DNA from: Branchiostoma floridae
Taxonomy: Eukaryota; Chordata; Leptocardii; Amphioxiformes; Branchiostomatidae
Reading direction: 5' to 3'
NCBI RefSeq assembly: GCF_000003815.2
Contig: NC_049986.1
Coordinates: 17,227,542 to 17,291,541 of the forward strand
Length of the DNA: 64,000 bases
The translations under genes were made by a program, and so were the position numbers. Position 1 is the stretch's first letter. Each line of letters begins with the position of its first letter. This document shows positions 11,665 through 22,339 of the stretch, piece after piece. The notes under the pieces are model-generated. The model did not search any database. It had not been told where the DNA came from and saw only the letters and a list, made by a program, of their open reading frames with translations.

Positions 11665-11875
11665 ACTTACACATACACACACAAAAAACACATGCGCGAG
11701 CACGCACACAAACACACACATACACACACACACGCGCGCGCACACATACTTTCATACATACACCACTACACACACACACACACACACACTTTCATACATA
11801 CACCACTACACACACAAAGACACAAACACACACATACATACGAACACACAGACGCACACACGTACACACACAAAA
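11665..11875. repeat. CA-rich microsatellite
   Basis: The tract is long, imperfect (CA)n with interspersed CATACA and CG steps. It includes a duplicated segment TTTCATACATACACCACTAC. Confidence 0.9.
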
Positions 11876-11957
11876 TGAAGAAAACGAACGTGATTAGAAT
11901 TTACTGCAGTGATTTTTTTTCTTTTCCTACAGCATAGCCTTCATGTTACCAGACACG

Positions 11958-11963
11958 TTTATT
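11958..11963 (-). promoter_or_regulatory. Candidate polyadenylation signal of G3
   Basis: AATAAA on the minus strand lies 40 bp past the G3 stop codon. Confidence 0.55.
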
Positions 11964-12002
11964 CTTGTTTCATTTGGCGGTCAAGATCGATTGACTGACA
12001 GC

Positions 12003-13372
12003 TCATCCACCAAACAAACTAGGGAAAAAACTCGAGAAAAAGTTTAACCCTTTTGTGACAGGGGAACCATCTGACTGCTGTTCATTGTTACCACCCCGCA
12101 TGTCCCCGGCCCCCTGCCTTGGTGGGTACCCAGGACCAGGACGGGAGTTCCTTCCAAAAATGGGGACCTGTGCCAGGGAGTCCCTTCCGCCGTGTGGTGC
12201 ACGTGGTGGTGGCGGCGGTGGTGGATTCTGCCGAGACGATGGTCTGCCACCCATGCTTGTGTTCTGGCCTTTCAAGCCATCTGTAGACGGAAGGAATCTC
12301 ACTGTTAGACGTCGTCATATATTGATTTTCGTGTTTCATTTGTCAATGATATTTATATTTAAAACCTTTTTTTTTCATTTCTGTCTTTCCTCATTGTCCT
12401 AGCAAAACCGACAATACACTCAGACTATTGGCTTGCGCTTTGAACTTGCCTCCAATAGAACATTTGTTATATATTTGATAGCTCACTTTAAAGCTTATTG
12501 ACTGGATTCCTTATTCCTTATTGACTGAAAAATCCTACCTGGAAATTGTTTAAGGATTTTGCAGGTTATCAAGAAGATACTATTTAACAGTCTTACCTTT
12601 TCCTTTCACCTGTTTCTTCAGATCTTCCATCTCCTTCTCCAGGTTTCTCATCTTGTTCTTCATGTTCTCCATTTGGTTTCCTAGCCTGGTCGTGCTGGCT
12701 GTTAAAGGCGACAAAGATATTACTACTATAGTAAACACACAAACAAGCTCCTTATCCAGTAGACCTACTCAGCCCTCAGTCCCTTCACAGCACCATGTAC
12801 ATGGCGAGATTCTAGAAAACTGCAGTTACGGTACATACCAGTCAGAACAAACCCGGTAAATGTGCATCTGTGTTAAATACTTGCACCGCACCCAGACGAA
12901 ATTGAACTGCTCCTTCATACAAGTAAGCTATTAAACCATCTTTTGGAAAGTGATCGACTAGGTATTTGCTGAATAATCCTATACAAATACTGCTTAGAAT
13001 CACCTACAATGGAAAAGATTACAACGATTATTTTTTATGGATTGCCCTTCATTGATTCATGTGTTGAGACGTTGACAATACTGTTGTTTCTTGATCAACC
13101 AATCATATTTGTGACATCCAAGTGACACGCAGTGATGAAGTTAAAACAAAATACTATTTGGCGCGAGTATCATCAGCTGGCCTGTTGTCTACTTCGACAG
13201 GTGGTTATTACATTAATGTTTTGCTGATCTCACCTGAGATTTCTCCGATTCGCTCATCAAGAATCTTCTCGACTTTCTGGAACTGATCATCATCTTTAGT
13301 CATCAGGTCAAAGGGAGCGGCCAGGCAGCCGGTCACAACCAGCAGAAGAAGAAGTGGGACCACCATGGCCAT
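12003..13372 (-). CDS. G3: small secreted coiled-coil protein with Pro/Arg/Gly tail
   Basis: No named family is recognised. Exons read 13372-13234, 12698-12597 and 12280-12003 (139+102+278 nt, 172 aa) in phases 0-1, 1-1 and 1-stop. A strong signal peptide (VVPLLLLLVVTGCLA) is followed by KDDDQFQKVEKILDERIGE, closely matching G4 and, less closely, G2. Exon 2 is a coiled coil with clean heptads (LGNQMENMKNKMRNLEKEM). The tail carries a run of seven prolines, GRNSRPGPGYPP and a hydrophobic Phe-rich end (LNFFSSFFPSLFGG). It is the shortest member and lacks the separate phase 1-2 exon of the others, so its last exon starts in phase 1. It is likely extracellular and probably oligomerises through exon 2. 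Confidence 0.8.
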
Positions 13373-13471
13373 GGCCTCCTGTTGTTGCTGTTTTTCTTAG
13401 GGTGGAAACTTTTCCACAAATACCGGCCGAAAACTTCGTGTGGATCTGCCTCAGCACTTGGTTCCGCAATG

Positions 13472-13479
13472 TTTATATA
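13472..13479 (-). promoter_or_regulatory. TATA box of G3
   Basis: TATATAAA reads on the minus strand about 100 bp upstream of the G3 ATG. Confidence 0.7.
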
Positions 13480-13934
13480 GCGTGGTAAGGATGTGATACA
13501 GCACTCTGGGTGGTATTTGACCGTACTCAGGACACATAGTTACTAATCTGTCCCAAAGCCGTACAGTGATTATGGAGTGTTTCGGAGGAAAATTTCGTTC
13601 ATTCGATCAGACAGAATTTTATGATTAAAACTGTAGATCCTTTGAGCACGTTAAGACTAAGTATAACATTGCTGTTACTGTGGTGCTTAAACCCCTGTTT
13701 GAGTCTCGTGGGATTTCAGCCGTAAACGCATTTCCTCGTTGCCATGGAACTTTCAAACAACATCCTTTAAGTTCACGATTGAATTCTTATTTGATTTTGA
13801 ATTCTTTCTATCAAAACAGTCTAAAGACAATCATTCTTTCCATTAAAATCACTGCGTTAAATATCATCTCGCACGATATGATATAGCCAACATATTTTTT
13901 AAAATTTTTTTCGTATCTATACAAATTCTCTTTA

Positions 13935-14225
13935 GACGGGTGCAATGGCCGAGTGGGTAGAGTGTTCGCCTTGCATACGGTAGGTCGTGAGTTCAATCCC
14001 TGGCCGAGTCATACCAAAGACTTTAAAAATGGTACATGCTGCTTTCTCTGCTTAGCACTCAGCATTTGGGAAAGAGTATGGAAGTTGAACACACACCACT
14101 ACCAGTGGACTAGCCCCCTGCTGTAGTGATTGCACAAAATTGTGTGGCCCAGGGCTACTGAAACGGAGGTGGGCGCCTCCCTATGCGCCATCAGGCGCGG
14201 GAAGGAACTAACACCAACTAACTAA
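13935..14225 (+). mobile_element. tRNA-derived SINE
   Basis: The head resembles a tRNA gene, with an A-box-like TGGCCGAGTGGGTAGAGTG and a B-box-like GGTCGTGAGTTCAATCC. An unrelated body follows, and the end reads GCGCCATCAGGCGCGGGAAG plus an AACTA-type tail. An inverted relative lies at 48430-48642. The head cannot be called a functional tRNA because the acceptor stem does not close and the SINE body follows directly. Confidence 0.8.
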
Positions 14226-15321
14226 TACAAATTCTCGATTTTTATTAATACTCTAGCGCGTAACAGTTGATTATAGATGATTCCATCCGTAACCATTGAT
14301 ATGTAGTTTGAAGATGTAGTAGTAATATTGAAGATGTACAAATTGTATGTGAATATGTACAAATTGTATACGGAGAGGATGATATGAAACGTAAGTCAGT
14401 GATCAAAATGACGATAGCGGTCGCTTCAAATGTTGGGGAAATTTTTTGCCTGAATATGTTAGAAATAGTACCTTATAAATATGATAATTAGGTACCAGGA
14501 CGCTTGAAGATAATGTCTCGACGTCTCCCTGGTGATTATCATCATCATGCACTACAACCAGGCCACGGCATTCTCATTCGCATCTAGAGGGTCCCAGTTG
14601 GAGATGTGATGGTCATTAGATTTTATTCCTCTTATCATGTCAAAGTTATCAGGTCACTCCTTTTGATGCGAACAAGTAGTGTATGGTGTAAATGTTTCGG
14701 CAATGTTTGCAAGGCTTCAAAAGACAATGTGAAGATACTGGCTGTTCGGCTGAAGATCTGCCCAAGGCTATAGAGGATAGGGAAGGATGGAGGGAGAGAG
14801 TCATGTCCGGATGATGATGATGATGTACACAAATTTGACAGTGATTATGTTTTTGGCGTTATATTTCTCTACATCTTATTTTCATTTTACCGTTATTTTT
14901 AGGCTTTGTGGGTACGTTGCCTTGCATTTTGAATGAACTCTGAGATGTTATATTCTATTCCATACAAGACGTCGTGTTGGCTGTTCTACGCTGTTCTTGC
15001 CACATGGCTGACTTTGGAATGATATGCTATACTCCACACGATAAGCTTTCAAAACACTTTCATTCAGTTTTATTATCAATGCTAAACCTATCAATTGAAA
15101 TGTTGTACCAAGGCTATTTCGGCAGCAAATATGCATTATTTGTTATTTAGGATTTTAGCAATACTGCAAGACTAAAACTTGTCAGGTTTTGTCCGGGATG
15201 GCTACCGCACTTCTTTTTATCTCAACAATAAACACAACCATCCGAGCTTTCATAGCGGACCTGGAAAGTGTTGTGGAGAGTAAATAAAGACAACGACAAT
15301 TCCATCTCATTATTTGTGCTT

Positions 15322-15327
15322 TTTATT
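15322..15327 (-). promoter_or_regulatory. Candidate polyadenylation signal of G4
   Basis: AATAAA on the minus strand lies about 260 bp beyond the G4 stop codon. Confidence 0.35.
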
Positions 15328-15584
15328 TCTGACATGTCTAACATTGATGTGTTTGGAAACAACAAGGAAATCAGACAAATTAGTAGACATTAAATCAAAG
15401 TCCATCATCCAGTCCAGGTCATAGGTGTCGTCCAATAACCAACGGTACACGAAGTGCTAAATTGTGTTTTACATACAACTAAAACAAGAGGTCTCCAAAG
15501 TGCTCAACATTTACTACACCGTACTTTTTTTTCGTTGCCTTTCGACGGAAAAGGACATTATTCGCCACTGGCGGTATATGCTTC

Positions 15585-17838
15585 TTACATGCTCCTAAGG
15601 AAATCCATCAAACTGAACTGTCGCATATCCCGACCACCTTGTTCCCTTCCATCGTCACCACCCCTCTGACGGGACCACCCACCCCGACCACCTCCCCTGG
15701 GACCCCTTTCCTGTCGCGGCGGGCCCCTGCGGTATCCCCACATCGACTGAAAGTCTCGGGGTGGAGGACGGCGTCGTTCCTCGCTGGAGTCACCAGATCC
15801 ATCTTCTTTCTTCTCTTTGCTTTTCTTTTCTTTTGAGCTGTCAGCATCCTCCTCTCCCGAATGTGGTTTGTCTTTGCGCCAGCCGCTCTTTCTTCCCCTC
15901 CCGCCCCGTTCCCGACCGCCCTCTCCTCCTCGGGGTGGCGGATGGCCAAAACCGCCTCGTTCCCGACCGCCGTCTCCTCCTCGGGGTGGCGGATAGCCAA
16001 AACCGCCTCGTTCCCGACCGCCCTGCCCTCCTCGGGGTGGTGGATGGCCATCGTCATCACCCCTGTAAGGTAACGAAGAATACGCTATATGTAACTGCAC
16101 CATACTGTACATCAACCGATGTGCTGACAGATTATTCAGAGAGGTCACCAAGGATTCCCCAAACGTGTTAGACCTTATCGATAAACAGATATTGCACAAC
16201 TCATCTTCCACGAACATGTCGTTTGTTGTAAGATTGAACGACGCTGTGAGGCGTACAGCTTATATCTGATCGTTGATTATCCGGGAAGACGTTAAGAGAG
16301 AATGAGACCTTAAGTTTATTTGCATGCCCGAGGGCTAATTGCAAGTACATGGTCTGAACATAGGAGATATACAAGTGACAATGAACAGTTATAAACGACA
16401 TTCTACTCGAATACTTGTGTTGGCTATTTCTAAACAGCTTGGGTTTGACTTCTTTATTTGGAAGCCAAGGGAGACGAAAAGCTCCCCTTTTTCCACTCTG
16501 TGGGTTCTGCGATTTCAAGAGAAAAGTGGCTTTCTGTTCGTCTGTGAATGTGGGTTTCTGTTCGTCTGTGAATGTGGGGAAGTTGGGATATGTCTTCGTG
16601 GATTCTCTAAACAGAGTGATAAGCCATTGTTTCCATCTACACCTGTCCCCGGGGGATGCCAGCTCTTTTCAGGTCCTCTCTTTTTAGAGATTTACAATCG
16701 TTAAATTTGACAAGACTAGCATATGAGACAAAGTTATGACAATGCCTGTCTAGTTTCTAGGTTTTACTTACCTTTCTTTAGATTTCTTCTTTGGGTGTGG
16801 GGGTCTACCTTTTGGGCGGCCCTTTTCTTCCGAACTATCTAGTATACACAAAGGAGAAAAATATCATTACGAGTATTTGTTTCATTTTACCATGGATTAT
16901 TTTACAGATGCTGTAATGGAAGCAAAATGCCTCTTTAGCTTTGAATGTGTCCAATATTTTCTTTGACTTGTTTTTGTTTGCATACACAAATACGTATACG
17001 TTTGAACAGAAACAGCCATCTACGAGTAAAGATACAATTCTACTCTAACTCTTACCTTCTTCCTCCACGTGTTTCTCAAGGTCTTTTATCTTGTCGGTCA
17101 TGTTTGCCACCTGTTTGTCCAGCCTGTTGACGCTTTCTATTAAACAGAGACATACACAGGTTATGTGTTAATGCCTACATTTCCATTCTCAACTACAAAA
17201 AACACCACGCTGATCGATCAAAGAAAAGGCAAATATGAGTCCATCAAACTAACTAATTTTTTTTAGTTTGGTCTTACGTAACTTACACTAAGTGAGCATA
17301 AACTACAATTATGTAACAACTATACAATCAGACAAACCCTGACAATCAAATATTTGTATCCAATCGTTCGTCTACCATATGACAAGAATGATCACAGCCG
17401 CATATTCAATGTTACCACTAACATACTGCTTAACAGTTCTCCAGTATGAGACTTAAGGTGCACCCTCACTGCACTTGTGTCATGCTTGCGTCACTGCGGG
17501 GTTCGTAAAATACTCAACGAATTTCAGAGATAAAGAATTTTTCTTAACATTTTGTCGTCTTCTAAGTCATACTTTAACGTATTACGCAATATCTAAATTT
17601 TAAAAATATCGGAGAGAATAACAAAACAGTGACGCAGCCTGAACCAAGCTTGACGCAAGTGCAGTGAGAGTGCACCTTTACCTGAGATCTCTCCGATTTT
17701 CTCATCCATGATCGTCTCCAACGTCTGGAGTTTGTCGTCGCCTGCCGTCTGCTCCGGACCGTCCCTGCCTTGAGGAGCGGCGAGGCAGTCCGTGCCGGTA
17801 AGGGCCAGCATGCAGAGCAGGATCGCCACGGACGGCAT
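15585..17838 (-). CDS. G4: secreted coiled-coil protein with RGG-like tail
   Basis: No named family is recognised. Exons read 17838-17682, 17136-17056, 16838-16772 and 16062-15585 (157+81+67+478 nt, 260 aa) in phases 0-1, 1-1, 1-2 and 2-stop. The signal peptide is MPSVAILLCMLALTGTDCLA, followed by DDKLQTLETIMDEKIGEIS, shared with G2 and G3. Exon 2 is a coiled coil (VNRLDKQVANMTDKIKDLE) with an N-glycosylation sequon. Exon 3 is short and basic. The tail has three 17-residue repeats of the form PPPRGGDGGRERGGFGY, a mixed-charge Lys/Glu/Ser block, a second Arg/Gly region and a C-terminal FSLMDFLRSM. RGG tails usually belong to nuclear RNA-binding proteins, but the signal peptide argues for secretion. 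A transposable element touches the exon 1 splice donor. Confidence 0.8.
17456..17677. mobile_element. MITE with 3-bp TTA target duplication in G4 intron 1
   Basis: The terminal inverted repeats start AGGTGCACCCTCACTGCACT on the left and, read inward from the right, AGGTGCACTCTCACTGCACT. TTA directly flanks both ends (17453-17455 and 17678-17680). A TTA/TWA target duplication with no coding capacity fits a PIF/Harbinger-type MITE. Relatives occur at 35410-35644 and, partly, at 56414-56571. Confidence 0.85.
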
Positions 17839-17938
17839 GGCCACGGTGTTCTGTTTCTCGTTCTCCGTGACAGGCACTTACCCGAGTTGTTGGTTAGACG
17901 ACTAGGAGAGCAGATCTGCCGAATTGCAGTTTCCCAGT

Positions 17939-17949
17939 GTTTATATATA
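17939..17949 (-). promoter_or_regulatory. TATA box of G4
   Basis: TATATATAAAC reads on the minus strand about 100 bp upstream of the G4 ATG. Confidence 0.7.
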
Positions 17950-20417
17950 CCGTGATCGGATCCTGATCCAACTCTCTGGGTGGTGGCAGGGCATGATCAA
18001 GACATTAATCCAGTGACTTGCGGAACCATGGCGATTCATTGAGTTAATCTTAAAGGAAGATTTGTGTAAGTCTTAAGTATATTGCTCCAACGGAAATACC
18101 TTTGGGTGTTTATGTAGGCTTTTACCTCATTGGCTGTATTCATATCTCATTTGATCCCCATGGGATTCCAGGATATCGTATTATTTGGTAAAAATGATTA
18201 CGACTACGTTTACGAAATTACCACACACTGAGTAATTTTGTAGAGAGGTTGCCCTTAAATAAAAACAATTGAACTTATTCATTACTGTCAAAGCTGGAGC
18301 TTCGTGGGGTCGTGGAATCTGAACTAAATTTTGTTCTTGGTGTTTTCATCTTGGCTCTTTATATAAGGTATCGAGTTGCGCATTTTGTATGACCCAAAAT
18401 ATGTACGCTGCGACATTGCCTACCTTTTCTTTAAAATGTTTGGGGTTCTCCCGCTATCAGCTGGCCAATATTAGAGAAAGCTACTCCACTGCTTCACTAT
18501 ATCGTGCGATCTCGTGGCCTACTACAGAGTGCATGCTACAAATAATGTGCCCTTGGGAAAGTCACTTATCACGGCTTTCCTAACCCCACCCAAGCCTAAA
18601 AATGGGTACCTAACTTCAGTTGGGGAGGTAAAAGGCGGTGGAAGAAGAGTGTTGAGCTCTAACTTCCCTAGATTGACAAAAAACGAAAACCGCTGTCCTA
18701 TCCTCTCACGGCCTTAAAACGGATGTGGAGACTACTTTTGCCATCAGGAACAGCTGATATATAGTAATGGTAACACTTTACAGAACAGCCATCTTTGCCA
18801 GCAAATGCCAAGTATCTTGAGTGGTTTGGGCCTCTAGCAGTTTAACAACTGCGATCAGGTGTATTTGTCGCAATGGCTGTTTTCATTTGGTGTCGTTCGA
18901 TTGTGACGCTGCTTTTCTGTTGATGCGTACAAGACTGTGTTTTAAATTTGTCAGTGATAAGTATGTTAGCTTCTAAGTAACTTTTTGGTATAAGTTGATG
19001 TGATGTGTTCTGTAAATATTAATGCGATGTAAACACCAAGTCATACACCACAGAAGCCACCACAGCCGACATAAACCATAATTAGGTCACAGAGTATGTT
19101 ACCTACGGTCACTTGTTTGCCCTTGTTTATCATACATTTCTCTCTGTCGTCACGTGCACCGCTGTCGGCTGGTACAGGGTCTCGCGCGGTCGTCATCACT
19201 CATAATCAAATAAACGACTTCATCAAGCTAAGGACATCCTTAATCAAGGAAACAATTACTCCCAAAATTACAAAGTGATTCGCTCACGTCACTGCCTTGG
19301 TTACGCAGAATAGGATTTCAAAACAAACCTTTTGTTGTTCTCATAGATGACGTATGCTTACGTTTTTTAATCTCGCTGGACGTATTACAAGGAAATCAAG
19401 TTACCTTTCCGTGGTCTGTATGGAACAAGCCTGCTCTCTTTGCCTTTGTTATCGACGCTTCGTTCAAGTAATTGATGATGAAAAGCTGTGTATTCTCTCT
19501 TGTTAACTCTAGTTCTCGAGTTTTGACAAAGAGAAATGTGACGATGCCAGTTAAAAGTCCAGGATGTAGTTTACAATTCCAAGCATGATGTTAAGTATGA
19601 CCATGCATGCTTGAGCACTGGCTAGCAGGGAAGCGGTTCTAAATCATGCTATACAGAACAAAGATTGTGAAGGGGTTATTTCTTTTTCAATGATCATGCT
19701 TTCTTCCCTTGTGCTTACAGAAAGTTGACATACATATATATCACAGATACAAATATCTGTGATCATACAATAGTTCTGATTAAACAAACTTAGAGGACAT
19801 AGAACAAAACAGCTAACTAGCCGGATTTCCTGATCACTAGCGTCACAGAAAGGACGAGCCCGTAGTTTCATGCTTCTCAATATTTATTTCACGCTGTGCC
19901 AAACCAAGCTACAAGTTCATGTGCTTCTAAGTTTTGCCATCATGAATTATCAGTGTTGCATTGGTGACATGTTTCAGGAAAGGAACTGCAGTGCCTGTAC
20001 TCAAACAGTGTACAATCGTCAAAAGAACGTGCATAAATTCTGCAAACACCGTGATCAATGCTCACATCAAATTGAAGCAGAACACAGTACAGCATTCTCA
20101 AATTTTGAACAGTCAGATCGCAAACGTACTTCAGATCGCAAACTTTGCGGTACAACACCGATGGAAAGTGGTGGACAGTATTAGGTGATAGTAAGGAAAA
20201 TATTGTTTCCAATATAACAATTCTGGCGAGTATATATTTTTCTGAAAGAAAATGTTCTGTTCAGGATCGGATACCCTAGTAGTTTGCGTTTTCAAACATT
20301 AATTTCAGGTCACCTACATTGTACATACCGCTTCTGCTTAATCCTTTGCGTTTTGTGGAGAGATTTTTTTTCTGCGCTGTTTGTTGTTGTGGTCCTTCCG
20401 TTACCTACTTCCATTGT
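17950..20417. other. Intergenic, G4 to G5
   Basis: No gene is supported. It contains a SINE-like repeat (about 18485-18720) and otherwise AT-rich sequence. Open frames on both strands at 19870-20212 show no domain and no convincing splice context. Confidence 0.55.
18485..18720 (+). mobile_element. SINE-like repeat
   Basis: It shares the phrases GATCTCGTG, TGCCCTTGGGAAAG, TTTCCT and AATGGGTACCTAACTTCAG with the repeat at 50445-50630, in the same order. It is diverged and probably 5'-damaged. Confidence 0.5.
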
Positions 20418-22178
20418 TTACTTTCCGCGTCCACGCCCAAAGGAGCTCCCGAACATGTCTTCAAGACGTCCGCGTACTCCTCCCCTTTCCTCTTCGTGGT
20501 TCTCCATCTCCTCTTCTATTCCCGCAATAACGCCTTGGAACCGTTCGGGGCGACCATGTCCTCCTCCCCTTTCCTCTTCGGCGTTCTCCATCTCCCCATG
20601 TATTTCCCGAAAAATTTCTCGGAACCGATCGGGACGACCTTGCACGTGTCCTCCTCCCCTTTCTTCTTCATCGTTCCCCAACTCCTCTTCTGTTTCCTCA
20701 AACCTAGGGTCTCGGGACCAATCGGGACGACCGTGTCCTCCTCCCCTTTCTTCGTCTTCTTCTTCTTCCTCCTCCTCCTCATCTTCTTCCTCCTCATCTT
20801 CTTGTTCCTCCTCATCTTCTTCCTCCTCATGTTCTTCGTCCTCATCTTCTTGTTCCTCCTCATCTTCTTCCTCCTCATGTTCTTCGTCCTCATCTTCTTC
20901 TTCCTCCTCATCTTCTTCCTCCTCATCTTCCTCTTCTTCCTCCTCATCTTCTTCTTCCTCCTCATCTTCTTCTTCCTCCTCATCTTCTTCCTCCTCATCT
21001 TCTTCCTCCTCATCTTCTTCTTCCTCCTCATCTTCTTCCTCCTCATCTTCTTCTTCTTCTCCCTCCTCACCTCCTTCTCTTTCTGCCCCTTCTTCTTCCT
21101 CCACTTCTTCCCCAAACCCCACTTCTCCCTCAAACACTTCATCTTCATCCGATTCCGCCCCTTCCACTTCATCATTGCTGCAAAAACAGTAGGTGTAGGC
21201 ATTTGGCACTATGTTCTCTCATAGAATATTTTAAGTGTGCATCAAGCTTTCATTCAAAATGTTTCTGGGTCATGATTACATCTTTTTTTTTTAAATAAAA
21301 AACAGGAACTGTATTTACCCGTGTCGCCTGTTCTCGCGTTCTTCACGCCACGCCTCCTGAAGAGTTTCCAGATTGTTGGCCATATTGAAGATCAACTCTC
21401 GCATTTCACGCACCTCGTCTTCGCTTGTAGCATCTTTCGACAGAAAGAAAATATTCAAAACTTTCTATCAAAATAGGAGTCACATACGCACATGGAAAGT
21501 ATGTTAATGCTTAATTGTTCCCGAGAAAATAGACTAAATAACAAAATTGGCTGTTTGAGATTACGCCTGCTTGTTAGGCTGGAAGATTTAAGATACAGAA
21601 AGTAGAAGCACAACCTTTGGCAATCTGCTCTTAGCACAAAGCAACAAAGTCAGTCCTTGCATCCTTGCATGATTTTTAAAAAAATACACCCATGGCAAAG
21701 TGGCTCAAAGAAATGGAAACTCGTAGAAAATGACCTACCTTGATTTGCTACCCTTTTCAGCGTCTTCCCCATTTGTCCCGTGATTCGTTTCTGGTTGTCC
21801 ACGTTGCGTTCCAAGCTGGCAAGACGATCTGTGAAAAATAGGTCCCGTGATGAACGCTCTGCTAGTACTTCGCACATAAAAGCTACATTCTATAAGGTAT
21901 ATTGCGCAATACTTTTGCGAGAAACCGTTGCAGTTTAGGCATCAACTTAGTCAAACAATACAACGACATGAAATTGTACCACAAAAACAAGGACAGGCTT
22001 TACCCTTGAGCTCTTGAATCTCTTCGTGGTCTTGAGTTGCTTCAGGATTCTCCAGCTCCTTAGTCTTCAGCTCCTTAATCTTGGAACGGAAGCGGTCGGT
22101 GGAAAAGCCATTCGCCTCCATCGTGGCCATGAGGAACGTTACCACAAGGGTAACAATTAGCGCCTTGTTGACAATCAT
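20418..22178 (-). CDS. G5: secreted coiled-coil protein with poly-glutamate tail
   Basis: No named family is recognised. Exons read 22178-22004, 21828-21739, 21433-21319 and 21177-20418 (175+90+115+760 nt, 379 aa) in phases 0-1, 1-1, 1-2 and 2-stop. I start at the ATG 22178 because it opens a signal peptide (NKALIVTLVVTFLMATMEANG); the frame extends upstream only by non-ATG codons. Exon 2 (RLASLERNVDNQKRITGQM) and exon 3 (EDEVREMRELIFNMANNLE) are coiled coils whose closest relatives are the same exons of G6. The tail has about 110 residues that are almost all Glu with spaced Asp. Three copies of an EEERGGGHGRP-type motif follow, and the end is basic (FGRGRGK). The result is an extremely acidic, calcium-binding-capable polymer with a basic cap. 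Confidence 0.8.
20751..21065. repeat. Poly-Glu-coding purine/pyrimidine tract
   Basis: About 310 bp is almost purely pyrimidine on the plus strand, built of CTTCTTCCTCCTCAT-like units of 15-18 bp. It encodes the G5 Glu/Asp run on the minus strand. All other frames also stay open: Ser-rich and Leu/Phe-rich frames run across it on the plus strand. Confidence 0.9.
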
Positions 22179-22328
22179 TGTCGATGGATGCAGCACTTTG
22201 GTGGAAACTACTGAAACCTCCCACTATTCTTGCTGCTGCACTTTTCCAATCGCCTATTCCTTTACTCTGTGTTGCTGCTCTTTGACAGCTCGGGTTGACT
22301 GAATGCGTCGTTCCGGGGTATCTGCGCG

Positions 22329-22336
22329 TATTTATA
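22329..22336 (-). promoter_or_regulatory. TATA box of G5
   Basis: TATAAATA reads on the minus strand about 150 bp upstream of the G5 ATG. Confidence 0.6.
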
Positions 22337-22339
22337 GTA

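Larger units (their letters stand above)
10125..12002. other. Intergenic, G2 to G3
   Basis: No gene is supported. It contains a hairpin element (11340-11432) and a long CA/ACAC microsatellite tract (about 11665-11875). The His/Thr-rich open frame over the tract is an artefact of the repeat. Confidence 0.6.
13480..15584. other. Intergenic, G3 to G4
   Basis: No gene is supported. The main content is a tRNA-derived SINE (13935-14225). The rest is AT-rich sequence without a convincing exon. Confidence 0.6.

Noticed and set aside
11692-11937. His/Thr-rich open frame
   Set aside because: Translation of a CA microsatellite.
13935-14010. A tRNA gene
   Set aside because: It has A- and B-box-like text, but the stems do not close and a SINE body follows.
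19870-20212. Cys-containing open frames on both strands
   Set aside because: No domain, no signal peptide and no splice evidence. Overlapping frames on both strands suggest chance.
20284-21224. Ser-rich and Leu/Phe-rich plus-strand proteins of about 300 residues
   Set aside because: Shadows of the poly-Glu exon of G5, which has a full gene structure.
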